Source: a virus. From it: a stretch of 55,970 nt of DNA. How positions within the stretch are numbered: position 1 is the first letter of the stretch; every line of letters starts with the position of its first letter. A model generated the notes under the pieces. The model was not told the DNA's origin. It ran no database searches and saw nothing but the letters and a program-made list of their open reading frames with translations. Where the stretch lies: positions 1 to 55,970 of IMG/VR virus record IMGVR_UViG_3300035125_000018. The stretch is one strand, 5' to 3'. Both the position numbers and the translations under genes were made by a program. Positions 24,412 through 34,286 of this stretch are shown in pieces.

Positions 24412-25953
24412 CTACCTTCTTCCTTGCAAGTATTTCTGTCTAACTTCTTCAGCGTTCCACACATGATTGTCTACCTCTACGGTATCAATGAACCCGGAGT
24501 AACGCGCAGCAGTACTTGTCGGTAGCCACCAATATCCATAACGCGCAGTAGCAGGAACCGTTGTATGCGTAAGAGTTTCGTAATCCATCACCTGCGCCTC
24601 ACCGTCCAAGTATATCTGAACCTTTGATCCTGTTGGCTTCGACAAGTCGAGCGTCCAAACAACATGATGCCACGTTCCTTCGAAAGACTCCGGCCAAACG
24701 TTGGTTGTCGTCGCAGACCACTGAACATCATCCAAGGACCGGAAAACAATACGAAAACTTCCAACAGGCGCAAAAGACTGAGCAAGCCTAAACTCATAGC
24801 CTGTCTGACTGCCGCCGTAACCACCCATGTTCAAAATCGTATTCGAGTAATTAGGAACCTTAACAATATCAGTCGGATTGGCCCACAGAGATACAGTCAA
24901 CTTATCATCCAGGCCGCCGGGGACGTAGCGCCAGAAGTTAAACTTACCAGCGAGCATGAAATCATCCACGGTATCTATGAGAACACATCCATTCCCATTG
25001 TAGTTCGTCCAGAGTGGTTGATAGATCTGGCCGATAGACGACCAGACAGAAGGCATATTGGTTTGCTCCGCCCGATAAAAACCTGCAGCCGTGTTTGTGA
25101 ATCCCCAATGCAAAACGAGATTCGTGGGAAGCGTTCCGTTCGCAACATAGTTCGACCACTGTGCAGTAGACACCAGGCCGGACACACACATGGTTTCACT
25201 GAACCAGAGATTGCTATTGGACTCGTTCCCGACGTCATTAACATTTGGCATGAAGCCGCCCATCGAAAAATGGTAGTTATTATCTGCCGTATCGCTCGCG
25301 GTCACATTCAGATTTTGGTTCCTCAAAATACCATCAACATACACAAAGAAATCGTTGTTCGCGTTATCGAAACTACAGGAGATAAAATGCCACTGTCCGT
25401 CATTGATCGTTGCGCCCGATGCAGTCACGTTGTAAGTGGTAGAAGCAAGACGCAGAGAACCACGATGGTTTGCTTGCGGAAGCGCGTAGGAGTACCAAGC
25501 ACCTACGTTCCCCCAGTAGCCTTTTCCCATGAGGTAAAGTGGTGAGCCATCAATTTTGACCCAAGTACCCCAAGACCAGTCATGTCCAAAGATATCGAGC
25601 TTGGAGTAATCTCCACCATGGATCGCCTGGTCGCCGTAGGTAATACAGTAACTATGCGTAGACGGACGAACCGCCTTGATTACCGGTGGCGCTTTCCCGA
25701 AGAAAGGTGGCGTGAGTCTCAACCTATTCCGTGCATCTCCGGTGAGACTGTTTCCGCTGAGATCCGCGATCGTAGTCGAGGCAAGACCATTCTCGTTGAA
25801 CAGCCATGTAATGGCCGCTTCAGGCGCAACGACTGGTTCGACAACAACCTTACCATCCACCATCACTATCCGGCCATCCTGAACGACAAGCGTTCCGGCA
25901 AAAGAGACAACCAATGTCACGACTACAAAGACGGCGATCAGAAAATACTTCAT
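24412..25953 (-). CDS. Secreted-type protein with two LamG/concanavalin-like domains
   Basis: A 513-aa protein. It has a signal-like N-terminus (MKYFLIAVFVVVTLVVSFAG), a short strand region (VVQDGRIVMVDGKVVVEP), then two LamG-like jelly rolls. The first (about 50-285) has WSWGTWVKIDG, DGQWHFISCSFDN and NDFFVYVDGIL. The second (about 300-505) has LTVSLWANPTD, TWHHVVWTLD and VQIYLDGEAQ. LamG folds bind glycans or proteins. The first module is clearly related to the first module of the 1,020-aa gene upstream (compare WSNYVANGTLPTN with WSNYYNNGVFPTN), indicating duplication. Its role is probably surface or receptor binding. Confidence 0.75.
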   Translation of the reverse strand: MKYFLIAVFVVVTLVVSFAGTLVVQDGRIVMVDGKVVVEPVVAPEAAITWLFNENGLASTTIADLSGNSLTGDARNRLRLTPPFFGKAPPVIKAVRPSTHSYCITYGDQAIHGGDYSKLDIFGHDWSWGTWVKIDGSPLYLMGKGYWGNVGAWYSYALPQANHRGSLRLASTTYNVTASGATINDGQWHFISCSFDNANNDFFVYVDGILRNQNLNVTASDTADNNYHFSMGGFMPNVNDVGNESNSNLWFSETMCVSGLVSTAQWSNYVANGTLPTNLVLHWGFTNTAAGFYRAEQTNMPSVWSSIGQIYQPLWTNYNGNGCVLIDTVDDFMLAGKFNFWRYVPGGLDDKLTVSLWANPTDIVKVPNYSNTILNMGGYGGSQTGYEFRLAQSFAPVGSFRIVFRSLDDVQWSATTTNVWPESFEGTWHHVVWTLDLSKPTGSKVQIYLDGEAQVMDYETLTHTTVPATARYGYWWLPTSTAARYSGFIDTVEVDNHVWNAEEVRQKYLQGRR

Positions 25954-26327
25954 GGCCCCACCTGATAACTGTTCGTGATCGCATCAGAATTCTCTCCGAG
26001 AATCACATTCACGGAAGCGTTTGTCCAAGTCCAGATCTCTCCGTCCGTAACTGTCAACGGAGCATTCGGGCTGTTCGGTTTTGTCCTGTCAATACCTATC
26101 GCCCATCTCACATCATTTGAGTCAGACACAGAAACCATGATAGTCATATTGCTCAATGTGTTTAATGACAAACCACGGATACCTGTGTCACCTTCGACAT
26201 CGGCCACAAAGTTGCTCTGCACTTCGGCAGTCGCATTCGTCTTAACGAACGTAAAGATGAATCGTGGAGTAGCCACGGCCACCGAAGCCATGAAGAAGAA
26301 AGCCAGAATCTTAATAGTTGTTTTCAT
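25950..26327 (-). CDS. Small signal-peptide-bearing protein (125 aa)
   Basis: From ATG 26327, which overlaps the end of the 1,020-aa gene by 17 bases. The N-terminus MKTTIKILAFFFMASVAVATP is a Sec-type signal. The mature part is beta-rich (FIFTFVKTNATAEVQ, MTIMVSVSDSNDVRWAIG) and ends with a segment rich in Asn/Thr. It is coupled to the LamG gene downstream by ATGA. The function is unknown; it travels with the LamG genes. Confidence 0.6.
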   Translation of the reverse strand: MKTTIKILAFFFMASVAVATPRFIFTFVKTNATAEVQSNFVADVEGDTGIRGLSLNTLSNMTIMVSVSDSNDVRWAIGIDRTKPNSPNAPLTVTDGEIWTWTNASVNVILGENSDAITNSYQVGP

Positions 26328-29300
26328 CACGGTGATCGGGTATCGGTGTTCCCTTGGTTCCTGTTTCTTGAGCGTTCTCCAAAATCTGTGCGTCAGTGAG
26401 CGCAGTTGTCCAGAACTTGTAGTCGTCAAAGTGACCTCTCCAGTAGTAGTTGTACGGCCCCGGCAGAACAACGTAGGAACCAAGGAAGATAGCATAGTCC
26501 GAGTTGTACGAAGCGTTCGTGAAGGTTCCAGCCGTATGTGCAATACCAGTCGTTACTTCAACCCCGTTCGTGAAGATATCGCAACCCGTCCAGCTGGTTC
26601 CTCCATCGTATCTGACAGTAAGATTGACCCATCCCTGTGAAGCTGTTATGGCCCCGCCTACGATGTTCTTGCCAATATAGACATTGTTATTGTCTTGCTG
26701 GAATACAACAAATATCAGATTGGCTCCAGAGTGCAGTACCAGCCAGTCACGCTTATAGCTGTAGCCTGTAGGATACTCCCACTTATACTTGACCATGATT
26801 CCCGCAGTCCCAGTCTTGTTGTCATTCGTTACCCAGAGAGAAGCGGTGAATCCGTTGGTCTGCCCCGAGTAGGCAGAAGGAGGATACTGCATCACCATTC
26901 TGTCGCCTGCCCCATCAAGATAGTAAGAATACTCGCCTCGTCCACGGTTCCGGCTACCACGCTGACGGTTCACGCCATCCTGAACCCATGTCGGCCCAAT
27001 ATCAGGAGTGCCGTCTGGGTAGAACATGGACGTTCGACCCGAACCATAATCTCTCATGTTGTCGTCATTTTCGCAGGAATAGTACAAGGCAAGATCATTC
27101 GTGGAAACAACGTCTATGGTTTCGTTGGTTCGGTTCGCCGCAGCGATTGTTGAAATCTGATTGCTCGTCAGTCCTGCATCGTAGTACCGAATATTATCAA
27201 CCAGACCGTGAAGAGGGTAACTTGTACTAAGACCGTATTTTGCTATTACCAGTGTGTTGTTCGTGCCAAGCGTGGAGTTGGTGCAGGTTGTCGCATCTTG
27301 AAGAACACCGTTCTTGTAAAGTTCCAGAGTCGTTCCACGAAGCGTCATGGCCCAATGCTGCCATTCATTCGTCACAACGTCTGCATTAGCTTCAGCGTAT
27401 ACCCAATCGCCAGCACCGTTCCTGTCCACATAGCCTCTGACACGATCAACAAGTTCGTAGTACATCAGTAAGTACCCGTTCTGATCAGCCGAATCAACAC
27501 AGGTCATTATACCTTGAACATTCGCTGGCCCTTCAAGATTAGTCCACTTCACCCAACACGCCATAGCAACATTCGTAGAACGGAAAACCGAGTTCGTTCC
27601 TCCATCAATATAGCTGTTCCCCGATCCGGCATTCTGATACGCCCGTTCAGTACAATCATAAGCCAACCCAATAAGCGTTCCGTCATTCCCGGCAAGACTT
27701 TCATCGGTGATGTATCCTGCGTTGTTCTGGAAAGGAATGTGCGTGATCGCAGCAACAGGATCGTTCCAGCCCGATTCATCACGACCTTGCTGGTACAGAC
27801 CCAAGACCTGTTCCGGAGTCAGCGCATCAGGAAAGAGAACAAACTCATCGAGGTCGCCTCGCGTATGCCATGACCTGGCCCAGTTGCATCCAACGTAAAG
27901 CAGGTAGCCAGGAGCGCCATCCGTACCACGAAGAAACGGATTCTGCGTAATGTTGTTGGTATAAGGGACAAGGGCAACTCCATCCTTGTAGACAGTGACC
28001 GCGGGTGACGCCTGCTTATCGAACGTCACGCAGAAATGACGCCACACGTTCGCATCGGAAGCGGTAGTATAAGCGTTCGAGGCAGCATAGTATTCACTTC
28101 CAGCGGCAGGTCTTGCATGAATACTGAACGCCTTGGCCGGCCGTGGACCTGTATCAGTAGCAGAGCCGCCGACCTTCACATCCCAAATGTCTACGTTGTC
28201 AAACGTCAGCTCTGTTGACCAATCAGAGAACCGTGGATGATTGTCTGGATCGCTGTCACGCCGCCACCATGAGATCGTGCAGGTATTCGTGTCGCCAAGG
28301 TTGTTCGGCTGGCCTTGTTGTGTCCTCCCGTATGGACGCCAGTACGTCAGCCATATAGCATCGTTTACGCCATCGAAGGTCAAGTAGCCTTGCCCGTTCG
28401 TTTCTGCCCAAGAAGGCTCGGACACACTCCCAAAACGTCCGATCAAAGATGGACAATTCGTTCCGGTCGGAACAGCTCGCCAACTATTGATCGTATTCGT
28501 GAAGGCCCAACGCAGCCTCAATCCATCGTTCGTCGGAAAAACTCCGTTGTTGTAGTAGTTCGACCAGCCAGCTTCCCCAACGATACTACCGCGAATGAAG
28601 AACGCCTCCGAGTAGTACATACCCTGGCCTTCCCAAGTGTCGTAGCCGTTCATCATAAACTGGTGATCGTTGCTGGTTACACCGTCTACCGTCATGTTGC
28701 TTCCAACATACTCGCCGTCAATCGAAACGTAGAGTGCGTTGTTGTCGTCGTCGAAGTCCATCCCCAGGAGATGCCACTGATCGTCATTCAGATTCGCGTT
28801 GGGGATCGTCACTCGTTCATCATCGCCATCGAAAAAAGCTGCGATCAAGTTCGTATACGAAGCGCCGGCAGAACCATCTATCCGGAAACCCCATCCGTTA
28901 CCCCATGTTCCTTTGCAGAGCATGAACTGGTAGTTGTTATCTGAGGCTGCCAGCGTAGACGGGATCTTCACCCACACACCTGCAGAGCTGTTGGTGTTCA
29001 TATTGAGGCCCGGATCAGTCAATCCACCGGGATGTCCTACCGCCCAAGCGTACTCACACCAGCCATACGTCATAAAGTAGACGCTGCCGTAGAGATCATC
29101 TAGCGGGCCATCCTCGAACCAGAACCAATAATCTCGCACCGCCGCGCCACCATACGATTTGGCATAGTTATCGTTCCCTGACAGATCAGGCTGGAAGTTC
29201 GTCGGCGAATGAGAGAAAGACCGGATATTGAAGTCCCATCCCATCGTCGGATTACCCGGATCCGTTGGAGTGACTACAGCAACACGAACGAAGCCTCGTC

Positions 29301-29373
29301 CTCGCTGAACTATGACAACAGCCGATGCCACTCCAGCGATCAGGAGCAGCACGACAACGATCAACTTCTTCAT
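26311..29373 (-). CDS. Large secreted-type multi-LamG protein (1,020 aa)
   Basis: The signal peptide MKKLIVVVLLLIAGVASA is followed by four LamG/jelly-roll-like modules at roughly 40-300, 310-550, 555-770 and 790-1010. Each shows the family landmarks of a strand with W (SAGVWVKIP, CTISWWRRD, MACWVKWTN, TASLWVTND), a DxQWH or WxH turn, and a YxDG strand (LYVSIDGEYVG, VTVYKDGVAL, LELYKNGVLQ). LamG repeats bind sugars or matrix proteins, so this may be a long adhesin or fibre. The first module is paralogous to that of the 513-aa neighbour. Encoded among tail genes, it is unusual for having a cleavable signal. Confidence 0.78.
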   Translation of the reverse strand: MKKLIVVVLLLIAGVASAVVIVQRGRGFVRVAVVTPTDPGNPTMGWDFNIRSFSHSPTNFQPDLSGNDNYAKSYGGAAVRDYWFWFEDGPLDDLYGSVYFMTYGWCEYAWAVGHPGGLTDPGLNMNTNSSAGVWVKIPSTLAASDNNYQFMLCKGTWGNGWGFRIDGSAGASYTNLIAAFFDGDDERVTIPNANLNDDQWHLLGMDFDDDNNALYVSIDGEYVGSNMTVDGVTSNDHQFMMNGYDTWEGQGMYYSEAFFIRGSIVGEAGWSNYYNNGVFPTNDGLRLRWAFTNTINSWRAVPTGTNCPSLIGRFGSVSEPSWAETNGQGYLTFDGVNDAIWLTYWRPYGRTQQGQPNNLGDTNTCTISWWRRDSDPDNHPRFSDWSTELTFDNVDIWDVKVGGSATDTGPRPAKAFSIHARPAAGSEYYAASNAYTTASDANVWRHFCVTFDKQASPAVTVYKDGVALVPYTNNITQNPFLRGTDGAPGYLLYVGCNWARSWHTRGDLDEFVLFPDALTPEQVLGLYQQGRDESGWNDPVAAITHIPFQNNAGYITDESLAGNDGTLIGLAYDCTERAYQNAGSGNSYIDGGTNSVFRSTNVAMACWVKWTNLEGPANVQGIMTCVDSADQNGYLLMYYELVDRVRGYVDRNGAGDWVYAEANADVVTNEWQHWAMTLRGTTLELYKNGVLQDATTCTNSTLGTNNTLVIAKYGLSTSYPLHGLVDNIRYYDAGLTSNQISTIAAANRTNETIDVVSTNDLALYYSCENDDNMRDYGSGRTSMFYPDGTPDIGPTWVQDGVNRQRGSRNRGRGEYSYYLDGAGDRMVMQYPPSAYSGQTNGFTASLWVTNDNKTGTAGIMVKYKWEYPTGYSYKRDWLVLHSGANLIFVVFQQDNNNVYIGKNIVGGAITASQGWVNLTVRYDGGTSWTGCDIFTNGVEVTTGIAHTAGTFTNASYNSDYAIFLGSYVVLPGPYNYYWRGHFDDYKFWTTALTDAQILENAQETGTKGTPIPDHRDENNY

Positions 29374-29382
29374 GCGCTCCTC

Positions 29383-31362
29383 CTATGGACAGGATATCAG
29401 GAAGTCTACGCTGATCAGATTCGTGCTTGCGAAGGCCGACAGACCGGATGGAATGAATCCTATCCTCATCCCGTTGGTCACGGCCGCGGATCCGGAAAAG
29501 CTCGAGTCGGCCGTTCCGGTGGCATTGGCAGCGATCCCGCTGTCAACCGTGTTGTAGGTATACCATCCCTGGCTTCGATGTTGGGAGACTACCGTTACGG
29601 CGCCTGTCGCTCCATGAGCCTTCGCGTAAATCTCTGTGATCGTACAGGATCTAGTTCCGAACGGGTTGGCCATCCAGTAGGCTATCCCATTCGTCATATC
29701 CTGAATCTCAAGAGTGAACGATCGAACGATGTTCGTCTGATTCGCGTTGTTCTTGTAACCGGCAGCCGCATGATCTCCCCAACCGTAGGCCGTATCCCAT
29801 TTGTTCGACTCACTTTCAACGTACTTGTAGAGAGGATCGTTGGTAGTGACCAGGCCGGTAAAGTTGGTTGAGCCAGCCAGCCTGACTCCATTGACAAAAG
29901 CATTCGTGCCGAGAAGAACCCGAACACCAGATCCCCTGTAATCCTGATCTCCTGCCGTGACCGTATTCGGACCATCATTCGTCATGAGATTAGCTGGCAG
30001 GGTGGATATGAAGTTCGATGGATTACTGGCCTTATAGTACAAGTTCGATTCCGAGGTCCATATAGGATCTGTTTCAACAAATCCTGTCAGATAACCAGCG
30101 TCATTCGCGAAGAAACTGACGTTCGTAGGATACGAGTAGTTCAACATCCGTCCCGATCGAGCAACGGAGAAGTTCGTACCGGGCTGCACGGATCCGTTCG
30201 TAACCGCGATCTGATAGATCGGATCATTCGTATAGACAACGCGATTGCTGTTGGAGTTCCAGTCGGGATCCAGTTCGGCAGTCAGAAATCCCGGGTCGTT
30301 ATTGTACTGGCTCAGATTCGTCCAGCCGCCTTCCTGGCCGAGCTGAACATAGGCAACACCATCCGTGTTCGCAAACGGGATATACACAAGAGCCTGACCG
30401 TTCGTGAACCTGAGAAATGGATTCCTGTTATGGGTCCACGAAGATCCAACCGTATTGAAATTCGAAGCAGAGATCTCTTTGAACGGCATCTGCTGAGATC
30501 CGATGGATGTAGCATTGGACCCGATCGGCATGATGGAGTTGCTGACAATCAGCATACCGTTGATGAAGAAACGCCGATTATCAAACTCACCATAGACCAG
30601 AGCATTTGTCGTACGGGAATACGCAGGGTTCCCATCAATGATGAGAGTATACGGCCGATTCACACTATACCCCGCTTCCCGACCAATAAAGACACAGTTG
30701 CTATTCCCGTAGGCAGTAGAATAACCGGCGCGAGGCCCGATCATCACGGAGTACTGAGCATTATTAGCTCCCCATCGGCCGGTATAGTACCCAATGAGAA
30801 CGGCCTGATCGTAGTTGGTTGATGTCGTGCCGGCTCCCCATCCAAGAGCTGTTCCATAACTAGTATCATTTGCTCCCGTCCCTGCTCGGGTTCCGATAAA
30901 CGTAGAACCAGGCACTCGTCGCGCTACATTTCCGGCGAGCGATCCGTATGCTGTCAGCTCTGTGCTGCTCTCGGCAAAACGACCGGCATAGTATCCAACG
31001 ATCGTCTGAAACGTACTGTTCGATGCAAACTCGCCAGCGTGATAACCAATATAGATCGAATCGGCCGAGTTGACTGCTTCCTTCCCGGCGCTGTGATCAG
31101 TACCAATCGCGAGAACACCGTTGGTATTAAGAACATTCAAAAAACCAGTGATGTTCAAATTCGTGGCACTACTGTTCGTGAACCAGAGATTGTCAATCCA
31201 CGCGTTCGAAAAAAACTGAGTTGTCCCAGGATCGTAGGTGTTGTTCTGAGAAGTACGAACAACGTCGCCCGGAAGCGTGAAGTCTGCCGTCGGGTTCACA
31301 ACGCCAGCAATAAGAACCGAGGCGATCAAAACGATCGCCGCAGCGAAAAGAAGATGCTTCAT
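29383..31362 (-). CDS. Signal-bearing tail-fibre-like protein with YadA-head-type repeats
   Basis: A 659-aa protein with a hydrophobic N-terminus (MKHLLFAAAIVLIASVLIAG). Residues 110-235 carry repeats of the GYHAG/GYYAG/GSLAG/GTRAG/GREAG type, one per 16-20 residues, as in YadA/Hep-Hag heads and many phage fibres. Later come fibre motifs: NDAGYLTGFVETDPIW, DPGFLTAELDPDW, and WDTAYGWGDHAAAGY near 540. The C-terminal 100 residues look like a beta knob. This is the clearest tail fibre in the genome, and it still begins with a Sec-type signal. Confidence 0.75.
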   Translation of the reverse strand: MKHLLFAAAIVLIASVLIAGVVNPTADFTLPGDVVRTSQNNTYDPGTTQFFSNAWIDNLWFTNSSATNLNITGFLNVLNTNGVLAIGTDHSAGKEAVNSADSIYIGYHAGEFASNSTFQTIVGYYAGRFAESSTELTAYGSLAGNVARRVPGSTFIGTRAGTGANDTSYGTALGWGAGTTSTNYDQAVLIGYYTGRWGANNAQYSVMIGPRAGYSTAYGNSNCVFIGREAGYSVNRPYTLIIDGNPAYSRTTNALVYGEFDNRRFFINGMLIVSNSIMPIGSNATSIGSQQMPFKEISASNFNTVGSSWTHNRNPFLRFTNGQALVYIPFANTDGVAYVQLGQEGGWTNLSQYNNDPGFLTAELDPDWNSNSNRVVYTNDPIYQIAVTNGSVQPGTNFSVARSGRMLNYSYPTNVSFFANDAGYLTGFVETDPIWTSESNLYYKASNPSNFISTLPANLMTNDGPNTVTAGDQDYRGSGVRVLLGTNAFVNGVRLAGSTNFTGLVTTNDPLYKYVESESNKWDTAYGWGDHAAAGYKNNANQTNIVRSFTLEIQDMTNGIAYWMANPFGTRSCTITEIYAKAHGATGAVTVVSQHRSQGWYTYNTVDSGIAANATGTADSSFSGSAAVTNGMRIGFIPSGLSAFASTNLISVDFLISCP

Positions 31363-31363
31363 C

Positions 31364-31912
31364 CTAGTACTCCTGAGTTAGCGCCCTCGCGGGTTGGTCT
31401 ATGCAGATTGCGTACACGGCAAGCTGAAGCTGTTCCTCGCTGGCCCAAGCTGTTCCACCAGGCTTCAAGAGGATCCCGGCATTCGTGACCGCAGGATACC
31501 CATAGGCAAGCCAGATATCATTCGTGCCGCCATTCCCGATCTCGATACCTGTACGATCCCGAGGCTGGACGCGCCGCCAAACGTTCGTTGTGCCATCGGC
31601 AGCATCGCCCCAGGCATGATCAGGCATCGTGACGGTGACGTACTTGTTCGTGACTGGAGACACGTTCCAGTACACGCGATCGGTATGGCTGGTACTACGA
31701 CACAGATCTCCGTTGCCATACGCACGACCGGCCTCCCAATTTCGCGCGGCCCGGACACGCGGCGCCGCGATCATGAGAGAGTACGTCTGCAGGTTAAATC
31801 CGGCTGGCCGCACTCGGTAATTCTTGACACCGCCGGCGAACGCGAAAACTCCGGCCATGAGTGCGACCAGCACGAAAGCTATACTTGCATAGAGGATACG
31901 CTTCATCTTCAA
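31364..31912 (-). CDS. Signal-bearing small fibre-tip/carbohydrate-module-like protein
   Basis: A 182-aa protein with MKR-type signal (MKMKRILYASIAFVLVALMAGVFAFA). The mature part has WEAGRAYGNGDLCR and VYWNVSP, the look of a small carbohydrate-binding module, then GNGGTNDIWLAYGYPA and a closing VYAICIDQPARALTQEY, which resembles small fibre-tip proteins. The SD is good (AAGGAG upstream region). It is separated by one base from the YadA-type fibre gene, so the two are probably used together. Confidence 0.6.
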   Translation of the reverse strand: MKMKRILYASIAFVLVALMAGVFAFAGGVKNYRVRPAGFNLQTYSLMIAAPRVRAARNWEAGRAYGNGDLCRSTSHTDRVYWNVSPVTNKYVTVTMPDHAWGDAADGTTNVWRRVQPRDRTGIEIGNGGTNDIWLAYGYPAVTNAGILLKPGGTAWASEEQLQLAVYAICIDQPARALTQEY

Positions 31913-31918
31913 TCTCCT

Positions 31919-32551
31919 TTAACCTATTGCGATCCAGTTAATGTTCACGGTCCTGTCCACAGGAAAGTCGTTGCAGCCATAGATCTTGAATCCAAGGTAA
32001 TCAGCATCCCGAACATAGACAGAAAACAGATTCGCGAGATCCGAGTCAACATCAACCGTAAGAACGACAATCGGATTAACCGCCGCACCAAACGGAACCT
32101 GATACGTCACGGTTGTTAGTTCCTCATCGTCGTTACCCGATGTCATGTCAATAGCCTCTTCCTGGCCGGATAGAACCTGCACGTTCTGCGTAACCGGAGA
32201 AACAATCTTGTATGGATTCGGAGGACCGACCTGAAACATGATCGAGCCTTCGGGGGCCACGGTCCCGGGAGAAGAGTTGACAAGAACGCCGGTATTCACC
32301 ATCGCCAATCCGGTAACTCCTACGCGACCGATAATCTGCATGAAGCCAAGACCATCAATGTAGACATATGCACCGATCGCCCAATGATTACTATTGCACA
32401 CGATAACCGTTGTCGTACCTCCAATGCTCGGCATACTCACAGCCGAGGCAATCGCTTCCCACATATAGGAAGTGTTGCAGGCCGCAGCCTCGGGAGTCTC
32501 TGCGACACAATGAATCGTGCAGTCCGGGGGAAGTATTACAGGATCAGTCAT
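31919..32551 (-). CDS. Putative receptor-binding protein with H-type-lectin-like end
   Basis: A 210-aa protein with no signal peptide, opening MTDPVILPPDCTIHCVAE. The last 70 residues (YQVPFGAAVNPIVVLTVDVD ... VNINWIAIG) match the H-type lectin pattern: a six-stranded domain ending in W-x-A-x-G that is common in fibre tips. The middle is beta-rich (IVCNSNHWAIGAYVYIDG). Because it lacks the signal of its neighbours it may be the tip subunit assembled in the cytoplasm. SD AAGGAGAA lies before ATG. Confidence 0.6.
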   Translation of the reverse strand: MTDPVILPPDCTIHCVAETPEAAACNTSYMWEAIASAVSMPSIGGTTTVIVCNSNHWAIGAYVYIDGLGFMQIIGRVGVTGLAMVNTGVLVNSSPGTVAPEGSIMFQVGPPNPYKIVSPVTQNVQVLSGQEEAIDMTSGNDDEELTTVTYQVPFGAAVNPIVVLTVDVDSDLANLFSVYVRDADYLGFKIYGCNDFPVDRTVNINWIAIG

Positions 32552-32562
32552 TTCATTTCTCC

Positions 32563-34212
32563 TTAGCTGATTCCAGGGGCTACCTGTAGTCGAAGCGGAT
32601 TCCGTACAGCATGAACACCGGCATACGGGCTGAACGTGATATCAAATATCGGATGCCCGGTAGAAGGATCCAACGTGACAGTCATATTGTGGATCGTAAG
32701 ATTCCACTTCACGCCGGGGTGAACGTGTCCAACCTCATGAGGTGTTCCGTTATCATAGATCTTTACTCCGGTCGTAGATCCATCTCCCCAAGTCTTTGAG
32801 TACTGGTAGGCGTTCCCGCCATATCCAACGTAGGTCATTGGTGTGATGTTGACGCCACCCCCGCCAGGATAAGACCATGTATACTTTGCATCTATCGGGC
32901 CGGCCAGCGGAGTCTGCACCTTGATATGAACCTCAACCAAACTGGATCCAGTCTCGGACGGATTTGCAGGATTCTCGGCCTGGGCTTCCAGAGTACCGCC
33001 GTTGTAATCACCAGCTCCATCCCCAGCTGGCGTATACTCGAGCGTTCCCGGCTGATTGCCTCCTGCAATAAGACCTGTTCCATTCGGAGGCGTAACAACG
33101 AATGCACCAGACAAACCCCCGTCCGGAGTATTGACCATCGTGAAGTCAACCGGGACAAGAGCGTTATTCTGAAGAACCCAATCTTCAGACACAGGGTTGT
33201 TGTCGAGAGGCACTACGGACATCACGATCGGATCCGGCGTAAGATCCACGGCGATCACAGCCGCTTCGAATGTTATCACCTTTGAGTCCGTTGTAATTGC
33301 ATCGTCGGCACAAGCGGCCACTTCATGCGTATGAATCGTCACAATGCAGGAAAGAGTCTCTGTGGCAACAGGAGCCGAAGTAAATTCTACATCGAAGTTC
33401 CGAACAATCTCATCGGAGATCGGACCCAAACATCCAGCCGGCACGGTAACATCAGAACCGGCCGGCCAAGTTCCCTGCTTCTCAACAGTAATCCTGTAGT
33501 AACCTGTAACTCCGTGAATGTTGGAAAACTCGACGTTGACTGTAGAGTCGCCCGTACCGCTATCTACTGTTCCTGTCTGTGACTCAGAAGTTTCAAAACG
33601 AAACACCGGACGAATTACCCAAGGATCAGGTTCCGAATCCGTTGGGAGTAACACGTTCTGCTGATTCTCATCTCCGGGTTCCGGATAGAAATTATCCCAA
33701 TTCGGCTCACCGGGATATACACCTGTAGGCGTTACAGGCTGCGTAGGATAACGACGAAGATTCAGGCTACCTTGCTGATTGTACGGATACGGAAGCAGAG
33801 GTGTTGGAATCGGCAACGGATTCGGAGGCCGTATCGGTGGTATCGGCGCAGGAGGCACTTGCGGTAGCGGTGGTATTCTCAGCCAGAGCTGTTCACCATT
33901 TGGATCCGGCAGAATAACCGTCCACGGAAAGATCGGATTCATTTCATCGTCAAAGATCTCGGGCTCGGCCTGCCAGTTCTGATCGGACTCAAACCAGATC
34001 GTGGCAAAAGGAAGTTCCTCTCCCGGATAGATAGTGAAGCTGAACCAGATTGGTTCCCCGTTCTCGTAGTAGTCGGCCGTGAGCATGGCCGGCGAATAGA
34101 ACCCGCGCTCCCAAGGAACCCAATCCGCAATCTGTGTGAGAGAGTCAGGGGACCAGCATCGAGAACAACCGCAACCAGCTCTATGACAACACTCGGAGGT
34201 TTCGCAAGTCAT
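32563..34212 (-). CDS. Multi-domain beta-rich surface protein with PKD-like segment
   Basis: A 549-aa protein from ATG 34212 (GGGGAGC upstream). The N-terminal 20 residues are Cys-rich (CETSECCHRAGCGCSRC), which could bind metal or form disulfides. Residues 115-160 are a Pro-rich linker. The rest appears to be Ig/PKD-like beta domains: residues 195-330, then 340-430, and a last one with KTWGDGSTTGVKIYDNG, the typical PKD turn. It is probably a virion surface or fibre-base protein. A hairpin separates it from the gene upstream. Confidence 0.6.
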   Translation of the reverse strand: MTCETSECCHRAGCGCSRCWSPDSLTQIADWVPWERGFYSPAMLTADYYENGEPIWFSFTIYPGEELPFATIWFESDQNWQAEPEIFDDEMNPIFPWTVILPDPNGEQLWLRIPPLPQVPPAPIPPIRPPNPLPIPTPLLPYPYNQQGSLNLRRYPTQPVTPTGVYPGEPNWDNFYPEPGDENQQNVLLPTDSEPDPWVIRPVFRFETSESQTGTVDSGTGDSTVNVEFSNIHGVTGYYRITVEKQGTWPAGSDVTVPAGCLGPISDEIVRNFDVEFTSAPVATETLSCIVTIHTHEVAACADDAITTDSKVITFEAAVIAVDLTPDPIVMSVVPLDNNPVSEDWVLQNNALVPVDFTMVNTPDGGLSGAFVVTPPNGTGLIAGGNQPGTLEYTPAGDGAGDYNGGTLEAQAENPANPSETGSSLVEVHIKVQTPLAGPIDAKYTWSYPGGGGVNITPMTYVGYGGNAYQYSKTWGDGSTTGVKIYDNGTPHEVGHVHPGVKWNLTIHNMTVTLDPSTGHPIFDITFSPYAGVHAVRNPLRLQVAPGIS

Positions 34213-34228
34213 ATCGCTCCCCGTAAAG

Positions 34229-34259
34229 CAAGGCCGCCTGCATGGAACAGACGGCCTTG
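34229..34259 (-). terminator. Hairpin with short U-run between late genes
   Basis: A 12-bp stem (34229-34240 with 34248-34259, one wobble) with a 7-nt loop lies 28 nt after the stop of the 134-aa gene and is followed on the minus strand by CTTT. It probably attenuates transcription into the fibre genes and does not stop it fully, since no promoter is evident after it. Confidence 0.6.
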
Positions 34260-34286
34260 TTGGATACAACTGAAACCGTCAGCCTG

